A DNA stretch of 64,000 nt. Source: a bacterium. GTDB lineage: Bacteria; UBP6; UBA1177. The stretch spans positions 1 through 64,000 of the forward strand of contig JAEESW010000004.1 in assembly GCA_016290135.1 (NCBI GenBank), written 5' to 3'. Positions 54,654 through 63,381 of this stretch are shown here, piece by piece (within the stretch, counting starts at the first letter, position 1; every line of letters starts with the position of its first letter). The notes under the pieces were generated by a model, which saw nothing but the letters and a program-made list of their open reading frames with translations, searched no databases and was not told the origin of the DNA. Both the position numbers and the translations under genes were made by a program.

Positions 54654-56069
54654 ATGGATGAAAGAAGAAACAGGCCGGAATATGACAGTTCGCCTAAGAA
54701 ATGGCGCTACAACTTTTCCAAATCGCTCTTCACTTTTTGGAAAAACGTCAAAATGTACGGCGACAAAAACGAAAGGATCACCGAAGAGATCACGTTTTTC
54801 AAGCAGGTCCTTGATTTTTTCTTTGCTGAAAAGGATGAACTGTCGATCCTCTTTGACGGAATAGACATAAAAGTCGACAAAGTCAGGATCAGAGGCCAGC
54901 GCCAGGACGACAAATATTTTGAGGATATCTATGACCTCTTTCTTTCACTTTGCATGTCGGGGATAACTTTCAAAAAAGGCGTCCGCGACGAAGAGATCCT
55001 CACGCTTCTCGGCGTCATGGGCAAGTATCCGGTTGGACGCGAGCCTAAGATCCAGGCTTACGAGCGTGTCAGAGGCGACCTTCCTCCGCTTGAGCACATC
55101 GAGATCTATCCCTACGATCCGGAAGAGTCGGGCAACCTGCCTATCTACACTCCGGAACAGTCACTGCGCAGGATATACTGTTCTCTGGCGCGCGACTTCG
55201 GAGACATCCGCAAAATGATCGATGCGGCCGAAAGCATCCCGCTCCGCATGACAGAACGCAGAGTCCAGGATCTCATAAGTATAGTTTCAAACGCAAAAAA
55301 GATAGAAACCCTTGAATTTATTATGTTTTTGGCTTCAGTTCCTTCTTTTGAAGGGTCAAGTGAAAGCGCTTTCGCCGTTTCGATGGTCATCTGGTCGGTC
55401 CTGATCGCAAAAAAACTCAAACTCGACATACAGTCGGTAAAAAGGGTCGCTGTGTCTGCATATTTTCAGTATTTTTCCAAGGATAAAGAGAAAGGCTATA
55501 CTGCACTCTCAAGAATGGACGAGTTCAACTACGACCGCATCGAAGCAGCGCTCAACGCATCATCCAGGATAAGCGATTTTTCAGAACAGGCGCTTCTCTC
55601 AGACAAAACGGCATCAAGCGGGACGGTTTCGGGCGAAATACTAAAGGTCGCGGCATATTTTTCAGCAGTCACAAGAAAATGGTCCGCAGATTCATTCTAC
55701 AAAGGACCGCTTATGACAAGACCGCAGGCTGTCCGTTCCGTGGTGAAACTCTGCTCGAAAGGGGTGTTCAACAAAGAGATATCTGAGGCATTCTTTTCAA
55801 TGGCAGGCATCTATCCGTTGGGCAGCATCGTCAGACTTTTCGACGGAAGTGTCTGTGTGGTCGTCAAAAAATTCAAGAACTTCTTTGAAAACTCGGAAGT
55901 CCTTCTTCTTGACAAGGATCTTTCCATCGGTGAAAGAAGAAGCGTGACAGCCGAGAACGTTTTGGATATTCCTGACGCTGCAGGAGTCGTTCTTCCCGAA
56001 AAGACGACAGTTCAGATCCTCAACACGTTCCTTGACGAAAGAGAAATTTCAAATGAAAAACAGCAATAA
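54654..56069 (+). CDS. Degenerate HD-GYP-type protein
   Basis: 471 residues. The N-terminal 150 residues resemble the same region of the preceding HEAT protein (LSILFDGIDIKVDKVRIRGQ; MSGITFKKGVRDEEILTLLG). The C-terminal part follows the HD-GYP scaffold (FAVSMVIWSVLIAKKLKLDIQ, AVRSVVKLCSKGVFNKEISEAFFSMAGIYPLGSIVRLFDGSV), but the catalytic H, HD, HHE and GYP motifs are replaced (AFAVSM, AYFQYF, SSRISDF). It is likely a non-catalytic c-di-GMP effector or regulator. Overlaps the RlmI gene by 17 bases. Confidence 0.65.
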   Translation: MDERRNRPEYDSSPKKWRYNFSKSLFTFWKNVKMYGDKNERITEEITFFKQVLDFFFAEKDELSILFDGIDIKVDKVRIRGQRQDDKYFEDIYDLFLSLCMSGITFKKGVRDEEILTLLGVMGKYPVGREPKIQAYERVRGDLPPLEHIEIYPYDPEESGNLPIYTPEQSLRRIYCSLARDFGDIRKMIDAAESIPLRMTERRVQDLISIVSNAKKIETLEFIMFLASVPSFEGSSESAFAVSMVIWSVLIAKKLKLDIQSVKRVAVSAYFQYFSKDKEKGYTALSRMDEFNYDRIEAALNASSRISDFSEQALLSDKTASSGTVSGEILKVAAYFSAVTRKWSADSFYKGPLMTRPQAVRSVVKLCSKGVFNKEISEAFFSMAGIYPLGSIVRLFDGSVCVVVKKFKNFFENSEVLLLDKDLSIGERRSVTAENVLDIPDAAGVVLPEKTTVQILNTFLDEREISNEKQQ

Positions 56070-57243
56070 GACAGTCACACTTGAAAAAGGGCGTGAAAGA
56101 CTGGCAAAAAACCACAATCCGTGGGTCTATTCAAAAGCGCTGAAACATATTTCAGAAGGGATCTCGGACGGTGACACCGTTGCAGTCCTTGATTATGCCG
56201 GAGACTTTGTGGCTTGGGCGCATTACAACGGGAGATCTGGCATCGCGCTCCGTCTTTTGGAGTGGGAGAAGGCGAAATATCCCGATGAAAACTGGCTGAA
56301 AGAGAAAATTTCAAGGGCGGTTGCTCTAAGAAAAAGGATAATTCCTGAAAACACGGGCATTTACAGGCTGATCTTTTCGGAATCGGACATGCTTCCGGGA
56401 ATAGTCTGCGATGTTTTTGAGAAAACGGGGGTTCTGCAGATCTCGACTCCTGCGTTTGACAGAATAAAAGAGCAGGTTGCCGTGATCATTGCCGGAGCGG
56501 CAGGACTTGAGGCAGTCTATGAAAAAAGCGACGGCGACGGAAGAAAGATCGAAGGTTTGCCGGAAAGTGCAGGATTTCTTTACGGAAAACAAGAACTTAC
56601 AAAAATTGTTTCACGTGAAAACAATCTTTTTTTCGAAGCGGATCTTGAAGGGCAGAAGACAGGTTTTTATGCTGATCAGCGGGATAACCGCAGATTTTTC
56701 GGAGAGGCCGCGAAAGGGGAGGTCCTCGATATCTGCGCGTTTTCAGGCGCATTTTCGGTCTATGCTCTGAAAAACGGAGCCGAACACGCGACTTTATTGG
56801 ATATTTCGAAAGAATCCGAGGCGCTTGTCAGGCGGAACATGGAACTCAATTCGATCGATCCCTCGCGCTACACTTTCATAAAAGGCGATGTTTTCGAACT
56901 TCTGCGCAAATTTGCTGCGGAAGGAAGGATCTTTGATTCGGTAGTGCTCGATCCGCCGAAGCTGGTCCCTTCGAACAAATACATTGAAAAAGGTCTGCGT
57001 GCTTATAAAGATCTGAATTTCAATGCTCTCAGACTTGTAAAAAAGGGAGGAGTTTTTGCGACATTTTCCTGCTCCGGAGCTGTAACACTCGCCGATTTCA
57101 GAAGTGCTGTCGCCTTTGCTGCACACGATGCCGGGCGCGAACTCAAGATCCTCCGGCAGCTCCACCAGGCTCCCGACCATCCGATACGCGTGAATGCGCC
57201 GGAAACCGAATATCTGAAAGGGATCCTGGCTGAAGCGGAATAA
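56053..57243 (+). CDS. rlmI: 23S rRNA (cytosine1962-C5)-methyltransferase RlmI-like
   Basis: 396 residues, the RlmI length. N-terminal PUA-like domain (HNPWVYSKALKHI), then a Rossmann methyltransferase: FYADQRDNRRFF, EVLDICAFSGAFSVYA, VVLDPPKLVPSNK and CSGAVT with the catalytic Cys. TTG 56032 is the alternative start. A 14/16 parS-like word lies at 56607-56622. Confidence 0.9.
   Translation: MKNSNKTVTLEKGRERLAKNHNPWVYSKALKHISEGISDGDTVAVLDYAGDFVAWAHYNGRSGIALRLLEWEKAKYPDENWLKEKISRAVALRKRIIPENTGIYRLIFSESDMLPGIVCDVFEKTGVLQISTPAFDRIKEQVAVIIAGAAGLEAVYEKSDGDGRKIEGLPESAGFLYGKQELTKIVSRENNLFFEADLEGQKTGFYADQRDNRRFFGEAAKGEVLDICAFSGAFSVYALKNGAEHATLLDISKESEALVRRNMELNSIDPSRYTFIKGDVFELLRKFAAEGRIFDSVVLDPPKLVPSNKYIEKGLRAYKDLNFNALRLVKKGGVFATFSCSGAVTLADFRSAVAFAAHDAGRELKILRQLHQAPDHPIRVNAPETEYLKGILAEAE
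56607..56622. promoter_or_regulatory. Degenerate parS word (14/16)
   Basis: TGTTTCACGTGAAAAC: core GTTTCACGTGAAA kept, last two consensus positions differ. In the RlmI-like gene, coding VSREN. Confidence 0.45.
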
Positions 57244-57246
57244 AAA

Positions 57247-57996
57247 TCACAGGATCTCTTTCGACGGCTTTTTCAGCAGAAAATCGGGTTTTTGATTGTA
57301 TAAAGCCTTGAAAATATTGTTCTTTGCCGTTTTGTCGTGTTTGACGACTTCTTCTATGAGCGAGCGGATGTATGCCCGTTCCGAAACTTTTCCGAAAGGG
57401 CAGCCGGAATCGAAAATTTTGAGGCCGGTATTTTCTGCTTCTGCTTTGACGGAACTTTCTTTGATGTAGAGCATCGGCCGGATTATGCGGTATTTCCCTT
57501 TGAAAAACGGATTGACGGGCTTCATCGCCTCAAGCGAACCGTTGAAAAAGAGGTTCATGAGAAACGTCTGGACAAAGTCGTCGCGGTGATGCCCGAAAGC
57601 TATCACGCTTGCGCCGATCTCGTCGGCAAGATCAAAAAGAGCAAGCCTTCTCGTCCTTGAGCAGAGGTAGCACGGCTGCTTTTTTTCTGCTGCCATGGTC
57701 TTTTCGAGCGATCTTTCGATCTCAAAAAATTTTACGCCGTTTTCTTCGCTGAAATTGCGGAGATATCCGGAGATCTCGTCGTCGTTTTTAAAACCCATTT
57801 TCACGAAGACCGATGAAATTTTGAAATCGTTGGTCGTCTGGATCTTTTTTCTTGCCAAAAGTCTGAGCAGCATAGAACTGTCCTTTCCGCCCGAAAGACC
57901 GACCAAAATATGATCGCCGGGATTGATCATCTGATAGTCAAAAATCGCCGTTTCCAGCAGTTTGTGCATGCTCAGAAAACATTTGCTTTCGCCCAT
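57247..57996 (-). CDS. ttcA: TtcA-family tRNA thiolation ATPase
   Basis: 249 residues. PP-loop SGGKDS (34-39), CYLC (109-112 region) for the iron-sulfur cluster, GHHRDD and a third cysteine in SGCPFG. TtcA makes 2-thiocytidine at position 32 of tRNAs. Shorter than E. coli TtcA (311), so a related thiolase is possible. AGGAGG before ATG 57996; a longer frame to 58059 is rejected. Ends convergent with RlmI with three bases between. Confidence 0.85.
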   Translation of the reverse strand: MGESKCFLSMHKLLETAIFDYQMINPGDHILVGLSGGKDSSMLLRLLARKKIQTTNDFKISSVFVKMGFKNDDEISGYLRNFSEENGVKFFEIERSLEKTMAAEKKQPCYLCSRTRRLALFDLADEIGASVIAFGHHRDDFVQTFLMNLFFNGSLEAMKPVNPFFKGKYRIIRPMLYIKESSVKAEAENTGLKIFDSGCPFGKVSERAYIRSLIEEVVKHDKTAKNNIFKALYNQKPDFLLKKPSKEIL

Positions 57997-58052
57997 GAAA
58001 CCTCCTAAAAGCGGAAAATCATACTGAAAAATCGGAAAAAAGCGAGAAACCG

Positions 58053-58080
58053 TTGACAATCTTGTTTTTACACTTAGAAT
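58053..58080 (+). promoter_or_regulatory. Promoter of the MCE operon
   Basis: TTGACA (58053-58058), 16 bases, TAGAAT (58075-58080), then CGCGCG. Strong -35. Confidence 0.7.
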
Positions 58081-58106
58081 CGCGCGTGTGAATTTTTGAG
58101 GGTGCT

Positions 58107-59096
58107 ATGCAGGTTACTTCAGCTCAAAAAAGGCGCGTGGCGGTATTTTTCATTTTCGGGATATTTGTGCTTGTCGGTCTTGCTGCTCTTCTTGTAGGCA
58201 ACCGTCTGCTCAAACGCGAGGACTGCTACTTCACCCGTTTCGAGGATATTTCGGTCGCAGGTCTTTCGGAAGGTTCGACTGTAAAATTCCAGGGTATGAA
58301 CATCGGAACGGTCTCGAAAATTTCAGTCGACAAGGAAAATACGGCGGTTGTCGAAGTCGCTTTCTGCCTTAAACCCGGCGTTCCGATCAAAGAGGGAACA
58401 AAGACGCAGCTCGGGACTATCGGCATCACCGGTCTTAAATTCCTCGAACTCAAAGGGGGCGGTCAAGGCGCGAACATCCCTGTCGGCGGCGAGATCCCTT
58501 CAGAAAAAAGCGGATGGGACGAGATCACAGGAAAGGCTTCGGTCATCGCCGAAAAGCTCGAATCGATACTCAACCAGTTCAACGAGGCTCTGAAAGGAGT
58601 GCAGAAAGATGATGTTGAAAAGATCGTCAAAAACGTGAACGGCATTTCAACTTCGCTTGATGAGCTTCTTGCAAAAAACAAAAACGAGATCAGCGGCGTC
58701 ATAAAAGAAGCGAATGTTTTTATGAAAGAGCTCAACGGAAATATGGACAATGTCAAAGCGATCACCACAAACGTCCGCGAACTCACCTCGAAGGAAGGCT
58801 CGCTTGCAAAGACGCTTTCGATGATGGAGGCTGCTGTCTCCGATTTCAGGGAGGATTACAAAGAGGCGAACGTTCAGGACAAGGTCGACAGAATGTTCGG
58901 CCTCGTCGAATCGACGCAGAGGACAGTCGACACGCTTCAGCTCACATTTGAAAGAAGCACCGAAAAGATCGACAAGTCGCTTGACGACCTTTCGGACGCG
59001 ATGAGCAACTTCAGCGAATTTACGAGAATAATCATGGAAAATCCGTCGGCTCTTTTCGGCGGCGGCAACTCGGATGCACAAGAGGATAAAAAATGA
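58107..59096 (+). CDS. MlaD-type MCE family protein
   Basis: 329 residues. One N-terminal transmembrane helix (10-30), MCE domain (about 38-125; FEDISVAGLSEGSTVKFQGMNIGTV, IGITGLKFLELKGG), then a long helical region (about 140-315) that predicts a needle-like assembly. MCE proteins carry phospholipids between inner and outer membrane. The next gene codes an auxiliary lipoprotein, but no ABC ATPase or permease (mlaF/mlaE) is present nearby. Confidence 0.88.
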   Translation: MQVTSAQKRRVAVFFIFGIFVLVGLAALLVGNRLLKREDCYFTRFEDISVAGLSEGSTVKFQGMNIGTVSKISVDKENTAVVEVAFCLKPGVPIKEGTKTQLGTIGITGLKFLELKGGGQGANIPVGGEIPSEKSGWDEITGKASVIAEKLESILNQFNEALKGVQKDDVEKIVKNVNGISTSLDELLAKNKNEISGVIKEANVFMKELNGNMDNVKAITTNVRELTSKEGSLAKTLSMMEAAVSDFREDYKEANVQDKVDRMFGLVESTQRTVDTLQLTFERSTEKIDKSLDDLSDAMSNFSEFTRIIMENPSALFGGGNSDAQEDKK

Positions 59097-59695
59097 AAAA
59101 AACCGCTATTTTGATCGTTTGCTTTATAGCTCTTTTCGCACTTTCTTCCTGTTCCCTCTTCTCTTCCAAAGCGCCTCTCAAACACTATTATCAGGTCTAC
59201 TATCAGCCGCAGGTCGGCTCCGAGCAGCCGATAAAGGCGACACTCAGGATAAAGACTTTCAGCGCCGACAAGGCTTACAAGAAATACAATCTGGTCTACA
59301 GGACTTCCTACGAGGAGATGTTCTACTACAACACCCATTTTTGGGCTTCAAGACCGGATGATATGATCACTGACCTTGTTGCGAACCATTTCGCAAAGCA
59401 GCGGGTGTTTTCCGACATCATAATCACGATGGATAAAAAACCGGACTACGTTCTGAGCGGCAGGATCTTGGCGCTGGACGAAGTTGTCGAAGATGAAAAA
59501 AGTTACGCCAGAGTCGCTATAATTTTTGAACTTAAAGACTATAAGACCACGGAGGTCGTAGTCGCTCACTCTTTTGACACAAAGCTTGAAGCAAAAGGTC
59601 GCAAGCCGGTGGATGTGGTACGTGCGATGGGGGAAATAATAAATTCCGAGACAGAGCTCTTTATCTCAAAAATTTATGAGACCGCCGAACATTAA
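59093..59695 (+). CDS. PqiC/ABC-transport auxiliary lipoprotein
   Basis: 200 residues. Lipobox LSSC (Cys20). Mature part matches the ABC_trans_aux family: ATLRIKTFSADKAYKKYNLVYRTSYEEMFYY, then LSGRILALDEVVEDEKSYARV and a C-terminal ELFISKIYETAEH. PqiC-type lipoproteins sit at the outer membrane as the docking point of MCE tunnels. ATGA overlap of four bases with the MCE gene. Confidence 0.82.
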   Translation: MKKTAILIVCFIALFALSSCSLFSSKAPLKHYYQVYYQPQVGSEQPIKATLRIKTFSADKAYKKYNLVYRTSYEEMFYYNTHFWASRPDDMITDLVANHFAKQRVFSDIIITMDKKPDYVLSGRILALDEVVEDEKSYARVAIIFELKDYKTTEVVVAHSFDTKLEAKGRKPVDVVRAMGEIINSETELFISKIYETAEH

Positions 59696-59762
59696 CGCTT
59701 GTTGATTGACAAAAGATCTTTTTGATATCTGATATTTAACCAATAAAATGAGAGGTTTGTAG

Positions 59763-62216
59763 GTGAACAGCAAAATAAAACTGATATTTCTGATGCTTTC
59801 TTCGGGCATCTTTTTCGTTCTGCCGCCGTTCCTTCTCGGCGGAGTCTATTACCACATCGGTACGAACCTCGTCATCATGTTCATCGGTGCTTTCGCGATG
59901 TTCTGCTATTCGGTCTATCTGCTCGCGACGAAAAAATCTTTTGCAATTTCTTCGGTGATCTTTCCGCTCGCCGCTATAGTCTTTTTTGCACTGTTTCAGC
60001 TCATCCCGCTGCCGCTGCCTCTGCTCAAAATACTTTCTCCGCAGGGATATTTCTTTCATACTCTCGAAGGAAGCGGCGCACATCCTCTCACGATGTCGGT
60101 AAACGATACTGTTTATTCGATATTCCGCGTCCTGACGCTGATCTTCCTTTCCTGCATCCTTGCGCGCAACATATTTCTCGGCAACAAAAAGTGGAAGCAG
60201 AACACTATCGACACGGTGATCCTGATCTCGACTGTAGCCATAATCCTTTCAATCGCGCTGAGGTTCCTGCAGTCCGATGCTTGGCTTTACGGCAGGCTGC
60301 GCCATGGTGGATTTTTCATGGAGTCGATACTTATCAACACGAACAATGCGGCAGGATACTTCGGGATCTCGGGTCTTCTCGCCCTCACTTCGATATATAC
60401 GAGTAATTTTCAGCGGAAAAAGATCTTTTATGCTTCTCTTTTCTTCCTTCATTCGGCAGCCGTTGCGGCGACGCTTTCGAGAGGCGGCATCGCGGCTTAT
60501 GTTGCAGCCTTGATACTTTTCTTTTTTATCAATAGAAAATCTGTAAAAAATTCAACTGGTTATAAGTTTTATCTGCCGGTTGCCGCACTTGTCCTGGCAC
60601 TTGTTTTAGTCTATCAGACAGGACTGAAGCTCCTTGAACACGAGTTCGATTTTGGCAGGGAAGATTATTTTAATAAGATCAGCGATATAGCCCGTGCGAA
60701 AGACTATTTTTACGATTTCCTCTTCACCGGTTCGGGTCTCGGCAGCTTTTCGAAAGTTTTCTCATACTATCAGTCGAATCTCTGGATCTATGCCCGCGAA
60801 CTTGAGAACGAGCCGATACAGTTCATCCTTGAGACCGGCATAATTTTTGCCCTTTTTATATTTGGATTTTTCATCTGGCTCGTCATCTTCGGGAAACGCG
60901 AAACCAAGCGGAAAAACGGACTCATGGCGATACTCTTTTTCATAGTGATGCACAATACTTTCGATTTCAACCTGCACAATTTTTCGACGCTTTTCCCAAT
61001 CATCCTTGTGCTCGTGCTTCTCGTAAAACCGATGGAACTGCGCGGAAACAAAAAAGTCGTTTCGCTCGCATCCCTTGCCGTTCTCTCTCTGGCAACAATG
61101 CTGTTCACCGCGACGGAAGGAGGGCAGAAACTTTTAGGTTATCAGCCCGATGATGCTCCGGCGGTCCCCTACGAAGAGGCGGTCTATCTTGAACCTGCAA
61201 ATTTCAAGATCCCGCTGAATGCCGGTGTCGGCAAGCTCAATTCGGGAGACCAGGAACAAGTCATTTCGGCCGGAGCGGAACTCTCTTCGGCGCTTGCAAA
61301 GGCTCCGAAATACTACTACACCCACTATATCAACGGCGTTTACATGCTTCGTCTCGGCGCTTACGAACAGGCTCTCGTCCTCTTCAAACAGGCGCTTGAC
61401 CTTTCGGGAAAAAAATATGCAAAAGTGCTTGAAACGGTCTACGACAGGATGTCGCGCTACGGTTTGCAGGAACGGATAACGGAGATAATCTCGCTGAATG
61501 AGAACAACAAAACCGAACTCGAAAGGTTTATTTTCAAAATTTCGGACTCAAACGATGCCGCGCTCGATTTTGCCAATAAAAATCAGGATGTTTTCTTCAT
61601 TTCTGTCATCAGGAACATGCTGAAGGAGAAGCGTTATGACGAGGCTCTCGAGATGATAAGGAGGATCCAGAGCGAAAGAAAGGATCTCACTGATTTCGAG
61701 CGCGGACAGTTATTGATCTACAACGGCAGAATTCTTGAAAAAGACAAACTTTACAAAGAAGCATTCGACCTTTATATGCGCGGTGCCGACCTCACTGAAA
61801 AGTTCAGCGACTATCTCACCGCGGCTTACTGCTCGCTCAAACTTGAAAAAGAGTCGCAGGATCTTGTTGAAAGCAGTCTCAAAAACATGACTTTGAGGAC
61901 TTCCGGGAATCTCGGGAGCTACTACCGCTGGCTTTCGACGCGTGAATTTGCAGCGAAAAATCAAGCGGCGGGCTTCAAATATCTGGAAAGAGCGGCCGAA
62001 GTCGCGCACAATCCGTACTGGCAGCTTGAAGTCGCGAATATGTACGCAAAACGCGGGATGCACTACTTTGCGGCGCAGACGTTCCTGAAAATCACAAGAG
62101 ATTACCCGAAATTCAAGCCTGAAGAGATGAAAAAGCGCTACGAAGACGAAAAGCAGAAAATGGAGCGCGACGAAGAGAAAAATCTCAAAGAACTGATGTT
62201 CAGAGAGAAGAAATAA
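59763..62216 (+). CDS. O-antigen-ligase-like protein with C-terminal TPR domain
   Basis: 817 residues from a GTG start. Ten to twelve transmembrane helices to about 455. A periplasmic loop LFTGSGLGSFSKVFSYYQSNLWIYARELENEP (near 322-350) holds the Wzy_C-type motif with a conserved His/Arg environment. The last 350 residues are TPR repeats (YYTHYINGVYMLRLGAYEQALVLFKQALDL) and a coiled Lys/Glu tail. The family ligates or polymerises lipid-linked glycans, or transfers glycans to proteins. Confidence 0.82.
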   Translation: MNSKIKLIFLMLSSGIFFVLPPFLLGGVYYHIGTNLVIMFIGAFAMFCYSVYLLATKKSFAISSVIFPLAAIVFFALFQLIPLPLPLLKILSPQGYFFHTLEGSGAHPLTMSVNDTVYSIFRVLTLIFLSCILARNIFLGNKKWKQNTIDTVILISTVAIILSIALRFLQSDAWLYGRLRHGGFFMESILINTNNAAGYFGISGLLALTSIYTSNFQRKKIFYASLFFLHSAAVAATLSRGGIAAYVAALILFFFINRKSVKNSTGYKFYLPVAALVLALVLVYQTGLKLLEHEFDFGREDYFNKISDIARAKDYFYDFLFTGSGLGSFSKVFSYYQSNLWIYARELENEPIQFILETGIIFALFIFGFFIWLVIFGKRETKRKNGLMAILFFIVMHNTFDFNLHNFSTLFPIILVLVLLVKPMELRGNKKVVSLASLAVLSLATMLFTATEGGQKLLGYQPDDAPAVPYEEAVYLEPANFKIPLNAGVGKLNSGDQEQVISAGAELSSALAKAPKYYYTHYINGVYMLRLGAYEQALVLFKQALDLSGKKYAKVLETVYDRMSRYGLQERITEIISLNENNKTELERFIFKISDSNDAALDFANKNQDVFFISVIRNMLKEKRYDEALEMIRRIQSERKDLTDFERGQLLIYNGRILEKDKLYKEAFDLYMRGADLTEKFSDYLTAAYCSLKLEKESQDLVESSLKNMTLRTSGNLGSYYRWLSTREFAAKNQAAGFKYLERAAEVAHNPYWQLEVANMYAKRGMHYFAAQTFLKITRDYPKFKPEEMKKRYEDEKQKMERDEEKNLKELMFREKK

Positions 62217-62241
62217 TCTGAAAAACGCGTCAAAAAATTTC

Positions 62242-62269
62242 TTGCAGAAAAGGCAAAAATCGGTATTTT
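62242..62269 (+). promoter_or_regulatory. Promoter of prs
   Basis: TTGCAG (62242-62247), 16 bases, TATTTT (62264-62269), TCAGCG. Start codon 35 bases after the -10. Confidence 0.6.
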
Positions 62270-62304
62270 TCAGCGGTTGTTTGAATAACTCTCGGAGGTA
62301 AAAA

Positions 62305-63333
62305 ATGAGTGCGGATCGCGGTCAGCTTGGTATTGTTGCCTGCAATTCAGGCAAAGTTTTTGCGGATGCAATGGTCGAATATCTGAAGGAAAAGTACAAA
62401 AAGGAGCACTTGGAAGAGCGGTTCCGCTATATCCAGAGCACTGAAACGCACTTCGCGAACGGTGAGATAAAGACTTCAATAGATGAGCCTATCCGCGGCA
62501 TGGATGTTTATGTCGTTCAGCTCATGGACGATCCTCTTTCTCCTTATTCGGTAAACGACAACCTTATGGCGCTCGCGACGGCTCTGAATGCGGTCCACAA
62601 CAGCGACGCGGCTTCTATCACGGCAGTCATTCCGCAGTTCCCGAACGCCCGTCAGGAGCGCAGAAAAGGGCGTGAAAGCGTGACGGCTTCGATGGTGGCA
62701 TCATTTATCGAGGCGAGCGGTGCTTCGAGAGTCCTCACGATCGATATCCACGCTGAGGCGATCTCCGGTTTCTTCCATATTGCAAGACTCGACAACCTTC
62801 ATGCATCGAAACAGCTGATGAATTCGATGAACAGAAGAAATCTTATCACCGAAAATACCGTCGTTGTCGCTCCCGATGTCGGTTCAGCCGAGACCGCAAG
62901 ATACTATTCCCGTGCGCTGGAAACAGATATGGCTCTCATCGTCAAGGAACGTGACTACTCCAAGGCTTCCACAGTTGTTGATACCAAATTGGTAGGAAGC
63001 GTTGACGGAAGAGATGTCGTCATCGTCGACGACATGATCGCAACGGGCGGAACTTTGATCGCGGCATGCCAGAAACTCCATGAATTCGGCGCAAAAAATA
63101 TAGATGTTTTCTGCACTTTCCCGTTCTTCAACGGCGAGGCTGTGGCAAAACTCGACAAGGCTTATGCCGACGGTTTTGTCCGGAGCGTCACCGGAACGAA
63201 CGCAGTCATCCGCGGGGAAGAGTTCAAAAAAGCGCATCCGTGGTACAACGAAGTCGATGTCGCAAGATTCTTCGCGAAAGTCGTCTACAGCATAAACCAC
63301 ATGGAATCGATCTCGAACATCCTTGAATCATAG
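62305..63333 (+). CDS. prs: Ribose-phosphate pyrophosphokinase
   Basis: 342 residues. FANGEIKTSIDEPIRG (50-65), FPNARQERRKGRES, IDIHAEAISGFF and the PRPP loop VVIVDDMIATGGTLI (near 233-247). Makes PRPP from ribose-5-phosphate and ATP. Slightly longer than class I enzymes (about 315). CGGAGG ribosome site. mutS starts 48 bases later. Confidence 0.95.
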   Translation: MSADRGQLGIVACNSGKVFADAMVEYLKEKYKKEHLEERFRYIQSTETHFANGEIKTSIDEPIRGMDVYVVQLMDDPLSPYSVNDNLMALATALNAVHNSDAASITAVIPQFPNARQERRKGRESVTASMVASFIEASGASRVLTIDIHAEAISGFFHIARLDNLHASKQLMNSMNRRNLITENTVVVAPDVGSAETARYYSRALETDMALIVKERDYSKASTVVDTKLVGSVDGRDVVIVDDMIATGGTLIAACQKLHEFGAKNIDVFCTFPFFNGEAVAKLDKAYADGFVRSVTGTNAVIRGEEFKKAHPWYNEVDVARFFAKVVYSINHMESISNILES

Positions 63334-63381
63334 AGCTAAGCACCTTTCCCGATATTTCTGATTTAAAAACAAGGAGTTGAA

